NCBI RefSeq assembly: GCF_020252395.1
Contig: NZ_JADCDB010000003.1
Coordinates: 1 to 64,000, forward strand
DNA: 64,000 bases
From: Aestuariivirga sp.
GTDB lineage: Bacteria; Pseudomonadota; Alphaproteobacteria; Rhizobiales; Aestuariivirgaceae
Direction of reading: 5' to 3'
This document shows positions 8,294 through 16,136 of the stretch, in pieces. Both the position numbers and the translations under genes were made by a program. The notes under the pieces were generated by a model, which was not told where the DNA came from, did not search any database, and saw nothing but the letters and a program-made list of their open reading frames with translations. Every line of letters begins with the position of its first letter. Position 1 is the stretch's first letter.

Positions 8294-8618
8294 CTACGAC
8301 GGTCGGCGATTCACGCGTAGCGACGTGCTCGAGGCCCCGACAGCGGTCTATCGCCAGCGTGGAGATGTACTTCACGGAAGCTTCCAAGGGGCCGACATCC
8401 GCTATGGCTGCCTCTGCGGCGTCGTGCGGGAAGATGGCACCCTGCAGTTCTCCTACTCCATGGTCGATGCGGCGAACCAGGTGATTTCCGGACAGTGTAC
8501 CAGCACCGCCGAGGTTGGGCCGGACAACCTCGTGCACCTGCGCGAGGAATGGCAACGTTTCTCACCGGTCGCATGCAGCGGCGTCTCCTACCTAAGGGAG
8601 ATCCCCGATGGCACGTGA
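8277..8618 (+). CDS. Small protein of the family often labelled N-acetylglutamate synthase; function unknown
   Basis: This 113-residue protein overlaps the previous gene by 17 bases and the next by 11. It reads as alternating beta strands with motifs YDGRRF (6-11), GDVLHGSFQGADI and HLREEWQRFS. I associate this pattern with a family of roughly 100-residue proteins commonly mislabelled N-acetylglutamate synthase; it has no acetyltransferase fold signature. There is no signal peptide or membrane segment. In the cluster it could be a small binding, carrier or tailoring protein, but no function should be assigned. An upstream in-frame start at 8196 is rejected because it would lie inside the ligase gene. 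Confidence 0.65.
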   Translation: MSQRIDYDGRRFTRSDVLEAPTAVYRQRGDVLHGSFQGADIRYGCLCGVVREDGTLQFSYSMVDAANQVISGQCTSTAEVGPDNLVHLREEWQRFSPVACSGVSYLREIPDGT

Positions 8619-9933
8619 CCTTCTTCAGCTAGAGCGCCTTTCGCCCTACAACGAGGCGGTCCGCCTGCCCCGCATCGCTTCGGTCGTGACGCCGCGCAAC
8701 ACCTCTGAACTCGTGGCGGCGATCGCCGAGGCGCGACAGCATTGCCGGACCCTGAGCATCTGCAGCACCGGCCACGACTTCGAGGGGCGCTCGCTCTCGG
8801 GCGAGGTCATACTCAACCTGAATGCGTTCACCGGCACGTTCTACAACCCTGTAACCATGCGTCTCACCGTCGGTGGTGCGACCCGCGTGGCCGCAATCAA
8901 CGACACCCTGCGTCCGCACGACCGCGCGATCTCAACCGGAACCAACCAGGACGTCGGCATCGCCGGGCTTGCGATGGGTGGCGGGGCGGCCTACACCTCG
9001 CGCAGCCGCGGCCTTACCTGCGATGCCCTCGTCGAGGTCGAGCTCGTCACCTGGGGCGGCGAGGTGCTTAGGCTGAATGACGCCAGCGAACCGGCGCTCA
9101 TGCGACTTGTGCGGGGTGCGGGCGGCGGCTGGCTCGGGGCGGTCACGACTCTGATCTTCGAGACCTACGAGACCAGTCCCGTCACGGCCTTCGGCGGCAG
9201 CTGGTCCTGGCAGCCGGGCCTCCTGGGTAGGCTGGAACAGGCGCTGGTTTCGGCGCCGCGTGCGCTTTCGATGCGCGTTGGGACGAACATCACTGGCGCG
9301 GACTGCACCCTGCGGATAACCGTTTCAGGCCAAGTGATGGGCGGCGACGAAGCCCTGCTAGCACGGCACCTCGCGGGTATCCCGCAGCCCGCCGACTGGC
9401 ACCAGCGGACGATGCCCTACGCCGAGGCGATGGCCGGGGCAAGGCACGTGACTTCGGGCGGGGCCTTCCGGATCAAGAGCCGCTTCGCCCCCCGGCCGGT
9501 GGGTACGGACACGCTGGAGGCCATGGCCGCACACGTGGGGAACTGGCCGCCGACACGCAACCCTGACGGTGCAGGCTTCGGGCTCTTCGCCTGGGGCGGG
9601 GCGGTGGCCGACACGCCGCGCGCGCGCTCCTGCGCCGCCGGACGCGATGCACACTACCTCGCCTCGTTCGACACCTCATGGACGGCGCAGGAAAGTGCGG
9701 CCGACATCGCCCGGCAGGATCGCTGGCTGCGCGACCTCGACGAGCTGGCCGCGCCGCACATGGCGGCGGGCGGCTACATCAACTTTCCCGATTCGGACGA
9801 CGACGCGTTCGCCAACCGCCACCTCTCCGGTTTTGCCGACGAGCTGGTCGCGGCCCGGCTCCGCTGCGACCCGGACGGCCTCTGCCGCCAAGTCTCGCTC
9901 TATCATTCTCCAGCGCAAGTCACGCCCTCATGA
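8608..9933 (+). CDS. Berberine-bridge-like FAD-linked oxidase, probably with bicovalent flavin
   Basis: The 441-residue protein has a PCMH-type FAD-binding domain with STGHDFEGRSLSG, where H56 matches the histidyl-FAD site. RGLTCDALVEVEL has C138 at the position of the cysteinyl-FAD site of bicovalent BBE flavoproteins. A central GGGAAYTS loop and a C-terminal BBE segment with GGYINFPDSDDD follow. Such enzymes use oxygen for two-electron oxidations. Here it is a good candidate for oxidising a hydrazine to a hydrazone or azo function, or for desaturating the product. It overlaps both neighbours. The cytoplasmic context without a Tat signal indicates an intracellular biosynthetic enzyme. Confidence 0.82.
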   Translation: MARDLLQLERLSPYNEAVRLPRIASVVTPRNTSELVAAIAEARQHCRTLSICSTGHDFEGRSLSGEVILNLNAFTGTFYNPVTMRLTVGGATRVAAINDTLRPHDRAISTGTNQDVGIAGLAMGGGAAYTSRSRGLTCDALVEVELVTWGGEVLRLNDASEPALMRLVRGAGGGWLGAVTTLIFETYETSPVTAFGGSWSWQPGLLGRLEQALVSAPRALSMRVGTNITGADCTLRITVSGQVMGGDEALLARHLAGIPQPADWHQRTMPYAEAMAGARHVTSGGAFRIKSRFAPRPVGTDTLEAMAAHVGNWPPTRNPDGAGFGLFAWGGAVADTPRARSCAAGRDAHYLASFDTSWTAQESAADIARQDRWLRDLDELAAPHMAAGGYINFPDSDDDAFANRHLSGFADELVAARLRCDPDGLCRQVSLYHSPAQVTPS

Positions 9934-11201
9934 GCATGCACCCTCACGACCAGAATCCGACCGTCCTGCAGGTGCTGAAGGGCACGTCGCTGACCGTGCG
10001 CTTCCTCCTTGCAGGGGCCTTCATCAACCAGCTAGGGTACTTTATCCAGGCCTATATCATCGTGTTCATGGTGGCACGCGGCTTCGATACGCTGCAGGCG
10101 GGCTGGGGCCTCGCCACTTTCTCCGCCGGCTCGATCCTCGGCACGCTTCTGGCGGCGCCCCTCGCGGCGCGGATTGGCGACCGGAGCACAATCATGCTCG
10201 CCTCGCTTTGCACCGCGCTCTTCGTCGCGATGATCCCAATTGGCGTCCGCCCGGACCTGCCGGTTTTTGCCTGGGCCGGGTCCATCGCCCTGGCTGGCGT
10301 CTTCGCCCAGATGTACCGCCCCGCGGCGGCTAACATCCTCAGCCATCACTTCCGCCAGGACCTTCAGGTCATGGGCTTCTCGATGCTGCGCATTGCGCTG
10401 AACCTGGGCGGTGCAGTCGGGCCGGTCGTGGCGACCGCACTCGCGGCTTGGAACTGGGATCTCGTCTTCGGCTTCAATGCCTTTACGAGCCTGCTTTTCG
10501 CTGGCATGGCGGCGGCCTTCATCCGCGACCCGCGTCCCGCCACCGGGGATGCCCGGGACGACGTCGGCACGCCCTCCGCGACCTCGGCCTGGTCGCATCT
10601 GATGCGAGACGGGCGGTTCATTGCCTTCCTGGGCGCCATGTTCCTGAGTTCGATCGTCTTCGCCCAGTTCTATGCCACCGTGCCGATTGGGATTGAGGCG
10701 CAGGGGATGCCCCTCAAGGTCTACTCGACGCTGCTAAGCACTTACGCGGTGGTTCTCATCCTCTGCGAGCTCAAGATCAGCTCGATCGTGCGCCGCTATC
10801 CCGTCTGGAAACCGGCTGCGCTGGGGACCACTGTGCTCTGCCTTGGCGTTGCCTCCTTCGGTCTGACCCTGCATAGCGCGGCCGGACAAATGGCCAGCAC
10901 CGTGCTGCTGGTCGGTGGGCTGATAATCAGCGGGCCGACGATGTTTGCCTATCCCGCGCGCTTCCCGCTCGCGGTGCGGCGCCTCTACATCAGCGCGAAC
11001 CAGGCCGCCTTCTCTGCCGGACTGGCCATCGGACCCATTGTCGGGATCGCGATCTTCAACAGCCATAGCGGGCTCATCTGGCTCATCTGTTTGGCGCTCG
11101 CACTGATCTCGGGCATGCTCTGCGTCGTCGGGATGCGCGCCCCCGCCGACACGCTCCCCGCAGCTCCGGACGCGGCCGGGGCATCCGGTAGCGGAGGCTG
11201 A
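9930..11201 (+). CDS. MFS transporter, probable product exporter
   Basis: About 423 residues with the hydrophobic periodicity of a 12-helix major facilitator protein, including the loop after helix 2 (APLAARIGDRST) and long C-terminal helices. Start ATG 9930 overlaps the stop of the oxidase (ATGA). The frame also stays open upstream to 9678, but that part is a shadow of the oxidase gene. It sits inside the biosynthetic run, the usual place for an efflux pump that exports the metabolite and protects the producer. Direction and substrate are inferred from context only. Confidence 0.82.
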   Translation: MSMHPHDQNPTVLQVLKGTSLTVRFLLAGAFINQLGYFIQAYIIVFMVARGFDTLQAGWGLATFSAGSILGTLLAAPLAARIGDRSTIMLASLCTALFVAMIPIGVRPDLPVFAWAGSIALAGVFAQMYRPAAANILSHHFRQDLQVMGFSMLRIALNLGGAVGPVVATALAAWNWDLVFGFNAFTSLLFAGMAAAFIRDPRPATGDARDDVGTPSATSAWSHLMRDGRFIAFLGAMFLSSIVFAQFYATVPIGIEAQGMPLKVYSTLLSTYAVVLILCELKISSIVRRYPVWKPAALGTTVLCLGVASFGLTLHSAAGQMASTVLLVGGLIISGPTMFAYPARFPLAVRRLYISANQAAFSAGLAIGPIVGIAIFNSHSGLIWLICLALALISGMLCVVGMRAPADTLPAAPDAAGASGSGG

Positions 11202-11202
11202 C

Positions 11203-12855
11203 ATGCCCCAGAATACCATAGACTCCATCGGTGCCGCCGTGCTCGACCTGCGACAGCGCATGGACCCGCTCGACGACGCCTTCCGCGTCCTCCCTCGCCC
11301 GGCGCATGTCCTTCCCGCGATCTCCGCCGGGTGGGAAGCCGACCTGCGCTCAGGCCTCGACGCGCAGGAGGCGGCGCTGGCATCGTTGCCTTCGACCCGT
11401 CAGGATGACCCGCTGGCCCGCGCCATTGTGGCCCGGCAGATGGAGGAGGCCCGGCTGAGGCTCGACACCGCCTTCTGGGCCATTTTCCTCACCGGCTACG
11501 ACCACTCGCCGCTGGGTCGGGTCAGCGGCCTCTTTCCCACCCTGCCAGTGGATTGCCCGGCCGCGCGGGCTTGGTTCCTCGAGGCACTCGCCTCGGTCGG
11601 GGGGTATCTCGACGGTTGTCTGGATGCCTCCGCGCGGGCCGCGAGCCGGGGCCGGACACCGCTCGACCGCAGCCTGAAGCAAGCGCTGCGGGACTGGTCC
11701 GCGCTGGAGCGGAACCAAGGTCGCGACCTGCTTCCCGCTGAGGTCACACCGGACTTCGCGGCCGAAGCCTCGGCGCTCTTCGAGCGCCACGTCAGCCCGG
11801 CCGTCGCACGATACGTCGGGGGCCTCGAACACACTTGGGCAACGACCCGTGGCAATGATCGGCCGGGCCTTTGCCATGTCCCTGGCGGGCGCGCCGACTA
11901 CGAGCGTCTGGTGGCCTTGCACACCGACCGTGCGGCTGCGGCCGATGAAATCCATGCATACGGTCTCGCCGAGGTGGCGCGCTTGCGCGACGCGCTGGCG
12001 ACCTTGTGCGAGATGGACGCACAAGCCTCGGTCGAGGAGATGCTGGCTCCCCGGCCGAACGAAGCCGTCAACGCGACCCCTGCGGATGTGGCGGCCGAGA
12101 TGTGCACCTTTCTGGACGCCGCGCGGCGCAGCTTTGCCGACCGGTTCGACTTCGACCGGATCGGCCCGATGCGCAGCGAGGCGATTCCCGCCCATCTCTC
12201 CGCCGCTTCCCCGCCCGCCTACTATATTCCGGGCAACGACGCTCGGCCCGGCACGCTTATGGTCAACCACGCGGCGCTTGTCGGGCAACCCTGCGGGGCA
12301 GTGCAGGCGATGGTGTTCCACGAGGCGATACCCGGCCACCACCTGCAATTCGAGATCGCGCGCTCCGTTGCGAGTCCCGACTACCGCCGAGCCTCGTGGT
12401 TCAACTCCTTCATTGAGGGTTGGGGCCTCTACTGCGAGGAACTCGCCGCGGAAGAAGGCCTTTACGTAACCCGGGCGGCGCTGCGCGGCAAGATCGGGAT
12501 GGAGCTGCTGCGGGCGGCACGGCTAATAGTCGATACCGGCCTGCATGCGCGAGGTTGGTCCTTCGAGAAGGCGCTGGCTTGTTTCATGGACGTCACCGGC
12601 TTCGCGACCGCTCGGGCGGAGCGCGAGATCGCGCGGTACATCGAGTACCCTGCGCAGGCGCTCTCCTATGCCATGGGCAAGGCGTGGCTGCTGCGGCTGC
12701 GCGCCGACGCGCACAAGGCGCTAGGCCGCGACTTCGACCTGCGTCGTTTCCACGGCGAGGTGCTGCGGTACGGTGCCGTCCCGCTCGATGCAATGGCGGA
12801 CCAAGTCACCGCCAGCCTGCTGCTCGATCAAGCGCGTCGTTCGACCGTGCAATGA
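11203..12855 (+). CDS. DUF885-family metallopeptidase-like protein
   Basis: The 550-residue protein carries the DUF885 hallmark HEAIPGHHLQ (373-382), a zinc-site motif with two histidines and a glutamate, followed by EGWGLYCEE, the second conserved block of this family. Members are mostly uncharacterised and look like zinc metallopeptidases. No signal peptide is visible, so it should be cytoplasmic. It lies one base after the MFS stop and overlaps the next gene by ATGA. It may trim a peptide-like intermediate, release the active product, or act as a non-hydrolytic tailoring enzyme. These options cannot be separated from sequence. Confidence 0.78.
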   Translation: MPQNTIDSIGAAVLDLRQRMDPLDDAFRVLPRPAHVLPAISAGWEADLRSGLDAQEAALASLPSTRQDDPLARAIVARQMEEARLRLDTAFWAIFLTGYDHSPLGRVSGLFPTLPVDCPAARAWFLEALASVGGYLDGCLDASARAASRGRTPLDRSLKQALRDWSALERNQGRDLLPAEVTPDFAAEASALFERHVSPAVARYVGGLEHTWATTRGNDRPGLCHVPGGRADYERLVALHTDRAAAADEIHAYGLAEVARLRDALATLCEMDAQASVEEMLAPRPNEAVNATPADVAAEMCTFLDAARRSFADRFDFDRIGPMRSEAIPAHLSAASPPAYYIPGNDARPGTLMVNHAALVGQPCGAVQAMVFHEAIPGHHLQFEIARSVASPDYRRASWFNSFIEGWGLYCEELAAEEGLYVTRAALRGKIGMELLRAARLIVDTGLHARGWSFEKALACFMDVTGFATARAEREIARYIEYPAQALSYAMGKAWLLRLRADAHKALGRDFDLRRFHGEVLRYGAVPLDAMADQVTASLLLDQARRSTVQ

Positions 12856-13415
12856 TCCCGAAGATGACAGGAAGGCCGATGTCCATGCGCGTTGCCGACA
12901 TTGACGATTACGCCCACCGGAACCTCATGTCCCGCCTTCGACGTACCCGCATCCCTGTGCAAACACTATCGCACTCGGCCGAGGGCAACACCGTGCGTGC
13001 CTCTGAAATCCGGCGCCACCGGATCGAGGACGCGGCAAAGTCCATCGTGGTCCGGGTCAAACTCGGTCGCAAGGACCGGCTCTATGCGATCGCGATCGTC
13101 TGTGGTCACCAGCGCGTGGACCTCGTCCGGGTGGCACGCTGCTTCGGCGGGATCGAGGCACGCTTCGCCGACCAGAAGACGACTGAGACGCTGACGCGCT
13201 GTGTCAGCGGTTGCGTGATGCCGATCGCCCAGAACGCCGAGCTGCTTACCGTGGCAGACTACGGCCTTCTCGACCGGCCGCTCCTGTGGTTCAACTCGGG
13301 GCGGCTAGACCATTCCGTTGCACTTAGGCCCCAGGACTGGCTCGCACTGGCCGCGCCGTACCTGGATCACATCGCCGAATGCCGCACGCCGCCGGATCTG
13401 CGCGCCGTGGGATGA
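12852..13415 (+). CDS. YbaK/ProX-type aminoacyl-tRNA deacylase domain protein
   Basis: 187 residues matching the YbaK/EbsC fold: an N-terminal helix followed by RIPVQTLSH, a core with SIVVRVKLG, RVDLVRVARCFG and TRCVSGCVMPI, and a C-terminal block WFNSGRLDHSVAL. Family members hydrolyse wrongly charged tRNAs such as Cys-tRNAPro and Ala-tRNAPro. The start ATG 12852 overlaps the DUF885 stop; the longer upstream frame is a shadow. In this cluster it may deacylate tRNAs charged with the amino-acid-like product or intermediate, giving self-protection. It could also act on an aminoacylated intermediate made by the MetRS-like protein. Both are inferences. Confidence 0.72.
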   Translation: MIPKMTGRPMSMRVADIDDYAHRNLMSRLRRTRIPVQTLSHSAEGNTVRASEIRRHRIEDAAKSIVVRVKLGRKDRLYAIAIVCGHQRVDLVRVARCFGGIEARFADQKTTETLTRCVSGCVMPIAQNAELLTVADYGLLDRPLLWFNSGRLDHSVALRPQDWLALAAPYLDHIAECRTPPDLRAVG

Positions 13416-13422
13416 GAAAATC

Positions 13423-13439
13423 ATATCGGTGCCCGATAT
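13423..13439. repeat. Inverted repeat between YbaK-like and PEP-mutase-like genes
   Basis: The sequence ATATCGG TGC CCGATAT gives 7-base perfect arms around 3 bases, in the only long gap (88 bases) within the + strand gene run. It could be an operator, a processing hairpin or chance. No T-run follows, so it is not a standard terminator. Confidence 0.35.
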
Positions 13440-13503
13440 CAGGCGCTCCCGCCTTGCGGGATCGCCTACACAACCGAAACCCTCGCCGAATATGGAGCGG
13501 ACC

Positions 13504-14265
13504 ATGAGCCAGATCGAAAAGGCGGACGTCTTCAGAGCCTTGCATGTCAGGGGCCGGCCCGTGATCTTGTACAATATCTGGGACGCCGGTGGTGCCCGCG
13601 CGGTGGCCCAGGCAGACGCGAAGGCCATCGCGACCGGGTCGATGTCCGTCGCCGCTGCGCAGGGATACTCGGACGGCGAGGCGATCCCGCTCGACTTCGT
13701 CCTGTCGCTCGTGACGCGGATCGTGGCGGCGGTCGACCTGCCCGTCACCGTCGATTTCGAAGGCGCCTACGCCGCCGATCCCGACACCATCCGGGCCAAT
13801 GTCGCTCGGCTGATCCGGACGGGGGCCATCGGCCTGAACTTCGAGGATCAGGTGGTCGGCGGCAGCGGCCTCTATCCGGTGGAGATGCAGGCGGCGCGGA
13901 TCGCGGCGGTCCGGGCAGCGGCGAAGGACAGCGGCGTGCCGATGTTCATCAATGCCCGGACGGACCTGTTCCTGCAGGCGGGGGACGGGGGCGATCACGC
14001 GACGCTGGTGACTGCTGCCATCTCGCGCGGGCGACGCTACGCCGAGGCAGGCGCGGACTGTTTCTTCGTTCCGCTGCTCGGCGCGCCCGAATTGGTGGCC
14101 GAGGTCGTCGCTGGGGTCGACCTGCCGGTGAACGTGATGGTGCTGGACACCGGGGCAGATCTCGCGCCGCTGGCCGCTGCCGGCGTGGCCCGCGTTAGCT
14201 TCGGGCCTGCCCCCTATCTGGCTAGAAACCGCGCATTGACAGAGGCCGCACGGAAGTTTATTTGA
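13504..14265 (+). CDS. Isocitrate lyase/PEP mutase superfamily enzyme
   Basis: 253 residues with the PEP mutase/isocitrate lyase TIM-barrel layout: GSMSVAAAQGYSDGE, VTVDFEGAYA, GAIGLNFEDQ and NARTDLF. The superfamily forms or breaks C-C or C-P bonds next to a 2-oxo acid. The isocitrate lyase cysteine loop (KKCGH) is not visible, and neither is a convincing PEP-mutase EDK-NS signature, so it belongs to the broad group of uncharacterised members, some of which decarboxylate oxaloacetate or cleave methylisocitrate. The ribosome binding site GGAGCGG precedes ATG 13504. It is probably part of the cluster and may supply a precursor such as a 2-oxo or glyoxylate-type acid. Confidence 0.75.
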   Translation: MSQIEKADVFRALHVRGRPVILYNIWDAGGARAVAQADAKAIATGSMSVAAAQGYSDGEAIPLDFVLSLVTRIVAAVDLPVTVDFEGAYAADPDTIRANVARLIRTGAIGLNFEDQVVGGSGLYPVEMQAARIAAVRAAAKDSGVPMFINARTDLFLQAGDGGDHATLVTAAISRGRRYAEAGADCFFVPLLGAPELVAEVVAGVDLPVNVMVLDTGADLAPLAAAGVARVSFGPAPYLARNRALTEAARKFI

Positions 14266-14317
14266 TCTCACTTTGCGTCTTCGAAATCATTGGCCGACCA
14301 TTGAGCAGGATTTTGTG

Positions 14318-15082
14318 ATGCAGGAAACGCTTTCTGAGAGGTTCGAAACTTTACTCCTTGAGAAGCGCGCTACGGATCTGGTGGAAACCGCGACGAGCAT
14401 CCTCGCGCACCTCGGGATCGACAAGATCTGCTATCTGCGTCCGCCGGACGCCGGAAGCGCCAACGCGGCAGAGATCCTGACGAACTATTCGGCCGACTGG
14501 AAAGACCGCTACATTGAGCAGGATTACTTCACCATCGATCCAGTGATCGGCCTGGGCCTTTCGCACAAGCGCACGCTAAACTGGCTTGATCTCGATCTTT
14601 CGGACCGGAAGCTCGTGCGGTTCTTCGGCGAGGCCCGGGAGTACGGGATTCACTCCTGTGGCCTCTCGGTGCATATCTCCGACTGCGAGAATCGCAGGGC
14701 GCTGTTCTCAATGAACTCCGCCCTGCCTCGCCGCGACTGGGAGGCGCTGCTGACGGAACGCCGCGCCGATCTGGAGCATCTCGCCTATCTCTTCCACATC
14801 CACCACGTCCAGTACCACGCCCATGGGCCGCTAGCTTTCGAAGAGTTGTCGAAGCGTGAGTTGCAGGTGCTCAGCTGGGCCGCGGCAGGAAAGTCCAGCT
14901 GGGAGACCTCGCAGATCCTTGACCTTTCTGAGAAGACGGTCGACGGCTACTTGCGGGCTTGCTACCGGAAGCTGCACTCCAGCAACAAGACCCATGCTGT
15001 GGCTATGGCCATGCATGGCAGGATGCTCGACCAATTATTCGTAAGGCAGTTCATCCTGCCTGCGAAGGCCGGTCCTGCGTGA
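14318..15082 (+). CDS. LuxR-type transcriptional regulator with autoinducer-binding domain
   Basis: 254 residues. The N-terminal domain keeps the ligand-binding set of acyl-homoserine-lactone receptors: W61, Y65, D74-P75 and W89, each four positions after the equivalent residue in TraR. A C-terminal LuxR helix-turn-helix (about 175-238) contains LSKRELQVLSWAAAGKSSWE and LSEKTVDGYLR. The start was set at ATG 14318 behind GCAGGA; the frame continues upstream to a TTG at 14273. It probably controls the gene run in response to an AHL-like signal. No intact luxI is in the window, only a possible remnant at its left edge. The 3' end overlaps the convergent ada by 32 bases. Confidence 0.85.
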   Translation: MQETLSERFETLLLEKRATDLVETATSILAHLGIDKICYLRPPDAGSANAAEILTNYSADWKDRYIEQDYFTIDPVIGLGLSHKRTLNWLDLDLSDRKLVRFFGEAREYGIHSCGLSVHISDCENRRALFSMNSALPRRDWEALLTERRADLEHLAYLFHIHHVQYHAHGPLAFEELSKRELQVLSWAAAGKSSWETSQILDLSEKTVDGYLRACYRKLHSSNKTHAVAMAMHGRMLDQLFVRQFILPAKAGPA

Positions 15083-16136
15083 CACAGTCACGCAGGTTGC
15101 GTTCGATCTCGATCAGCTTCTGCTTGCGCCAGAGCCCGCCGCCGTAGCCGGTCAGCGCGCCGTCGGCACCAATGACTCGATGGCACGGGATGACGATCGA
15201 AATCTGGTTGGCACCGTTGGCCCGCGCCACCGCGCGCACGGCCGACGGGTGCCCGAGCCGCCGGGCGATCTCGGAATAGCTGCGCGTGTGCCCGGCGGGT
15301 ATGCGCTGCAGTTCCATCCAGACGGCCCGGGTAAATTCGGACCCGTGCAGCGCCAGCGGCACCTCGAAGCGGTCCCGCGCCTCGGCGAAGTAACTGCCCA
15401 GTTCGTCTCTGACCTGTTCGGTCGGCGCGTAGCGACCGATGCCGAGGTCCCCCTTCACGTTTTCGCGCAGCTTGTGCAATTCGACCGGAAGCGCTTTACG
15501 GTCAGCGAACTCCAGCAGGTGGAGATGTCGCGCCGAGGCGACGCAGATCATGTCGCCCAAGGGCGTCGCAAACCAATCGGCCAGAAGCACACCGCGGGTG
15601 CCGAACTGCGACGGGCTTGCCCCCATCAGGCGGGCGAAGGCCTCGCGGAAGGCATTGGGTGATTGGTAGCCTGCGTCCTGCTGGGCCATGATGACTTTGT
15701 CGCCCTCCGCCAGCGCCGTGAAGCCCTCGCGCAGGCGTCGCTGTCGGGCGAGCTCCAGGAAGGTACGGCCTAGGTGGCGCCTGAAGGCTCGACGCACGGT
15801 CGAGGGGTCGTGACCCAAGCGCATGATGTCCTGCTCGGTCCAGCGATGCCCTGGCCGCCGGTCCAGCTCCGCAATCAGGGCGGCGATAACCGGCTCCCTA
15901 GAGACGGTCTGCTGCAATGGGTGGCAGCGAAGGCAGGGCCGGTACCCGGCCTCCATGCACTCGCCGATGGAACCGAAGAACGTGCAGTTCTCCGGTTTGG
16001 GCTTGCGCGCGACGCAGCTCAGCCTACAGAAGATGCCAGTGGACGAGACGCAGACATAGACGCGCCCGTCGTACAGCTCGTTGCGGGAGACGAGGGCCTG
16101 GTAAAGCGTCTGGTGGTCGGGAATATCGAACAGCAT
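15051..16136 (-). CDS. ada: Ada: bifunctional DNA repair methyltransferase and transcriptional activator
   Basis: 361 residues, like E. coli Ada in length. The N-terminal phosphotriester-repair domain has four zinc cysteines, C37, C41, C68 and C71. A central AraC-type helix-turn-helix follows (about 80-170). The C-terminal O6-alkylguanine methyltransferase has the acceptor motif IPCHRVIG with C318. It removes alkyl groups from DNA and activates its own regulon. Start ATG 16136 was chosen because it opens directly on the conserved N-terminus; the frame stays open to 16412 but through AT-rich sequence without Ada similarity. It lies tail to tail with luxR at the edge of the biosynthetic island, so it may serve as protection against an alkylating product. 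Confidence 0.92.
   Translation of the reverse strand: MLFDIPDHQTLYQALVSRNELYDGRVYVCVSSTGIFCRLSCVARKPKPENCTFFGSIGECMEAGYRPCLRCHPLQQTVSREPVIAALIAELDRRPGHRWTEQDIMRLGHDPSTVRRAFRRHLGRTFLELARQRRLREGFTALAEGDKVIMAQQDAGYQSPNAFREAFARLMGASPSQFGTRGVLLADWFATPLGDMICVASARHLHLLEFADRKALPVELHKLRENVKGDLGIGRYAPTEQVRDELGSYFAEARDRFEVPLALHGSEFTRAVWMELQRIPAGHTRSYSEIARRLGHPSAVRAVARANGANQISIVIPCHRVIGADGALTGYGGGLWRKQKLIEIERNLRDCVTQDRPSQAG

Noticed and set aside
9678-9929. N-terminal extension of the MFS transporter
   Set aside because: It is the shadow frame of the FAD oxidase gene; a normal MFS N-terminus begins at ATG 9930.
12420-12851. N-terminal extension of the YbaK-like protein
   Set aside because: It lies inside the DUF885 gene in another frame, is arginine-rich, and the YbaK fold begins after 12852.
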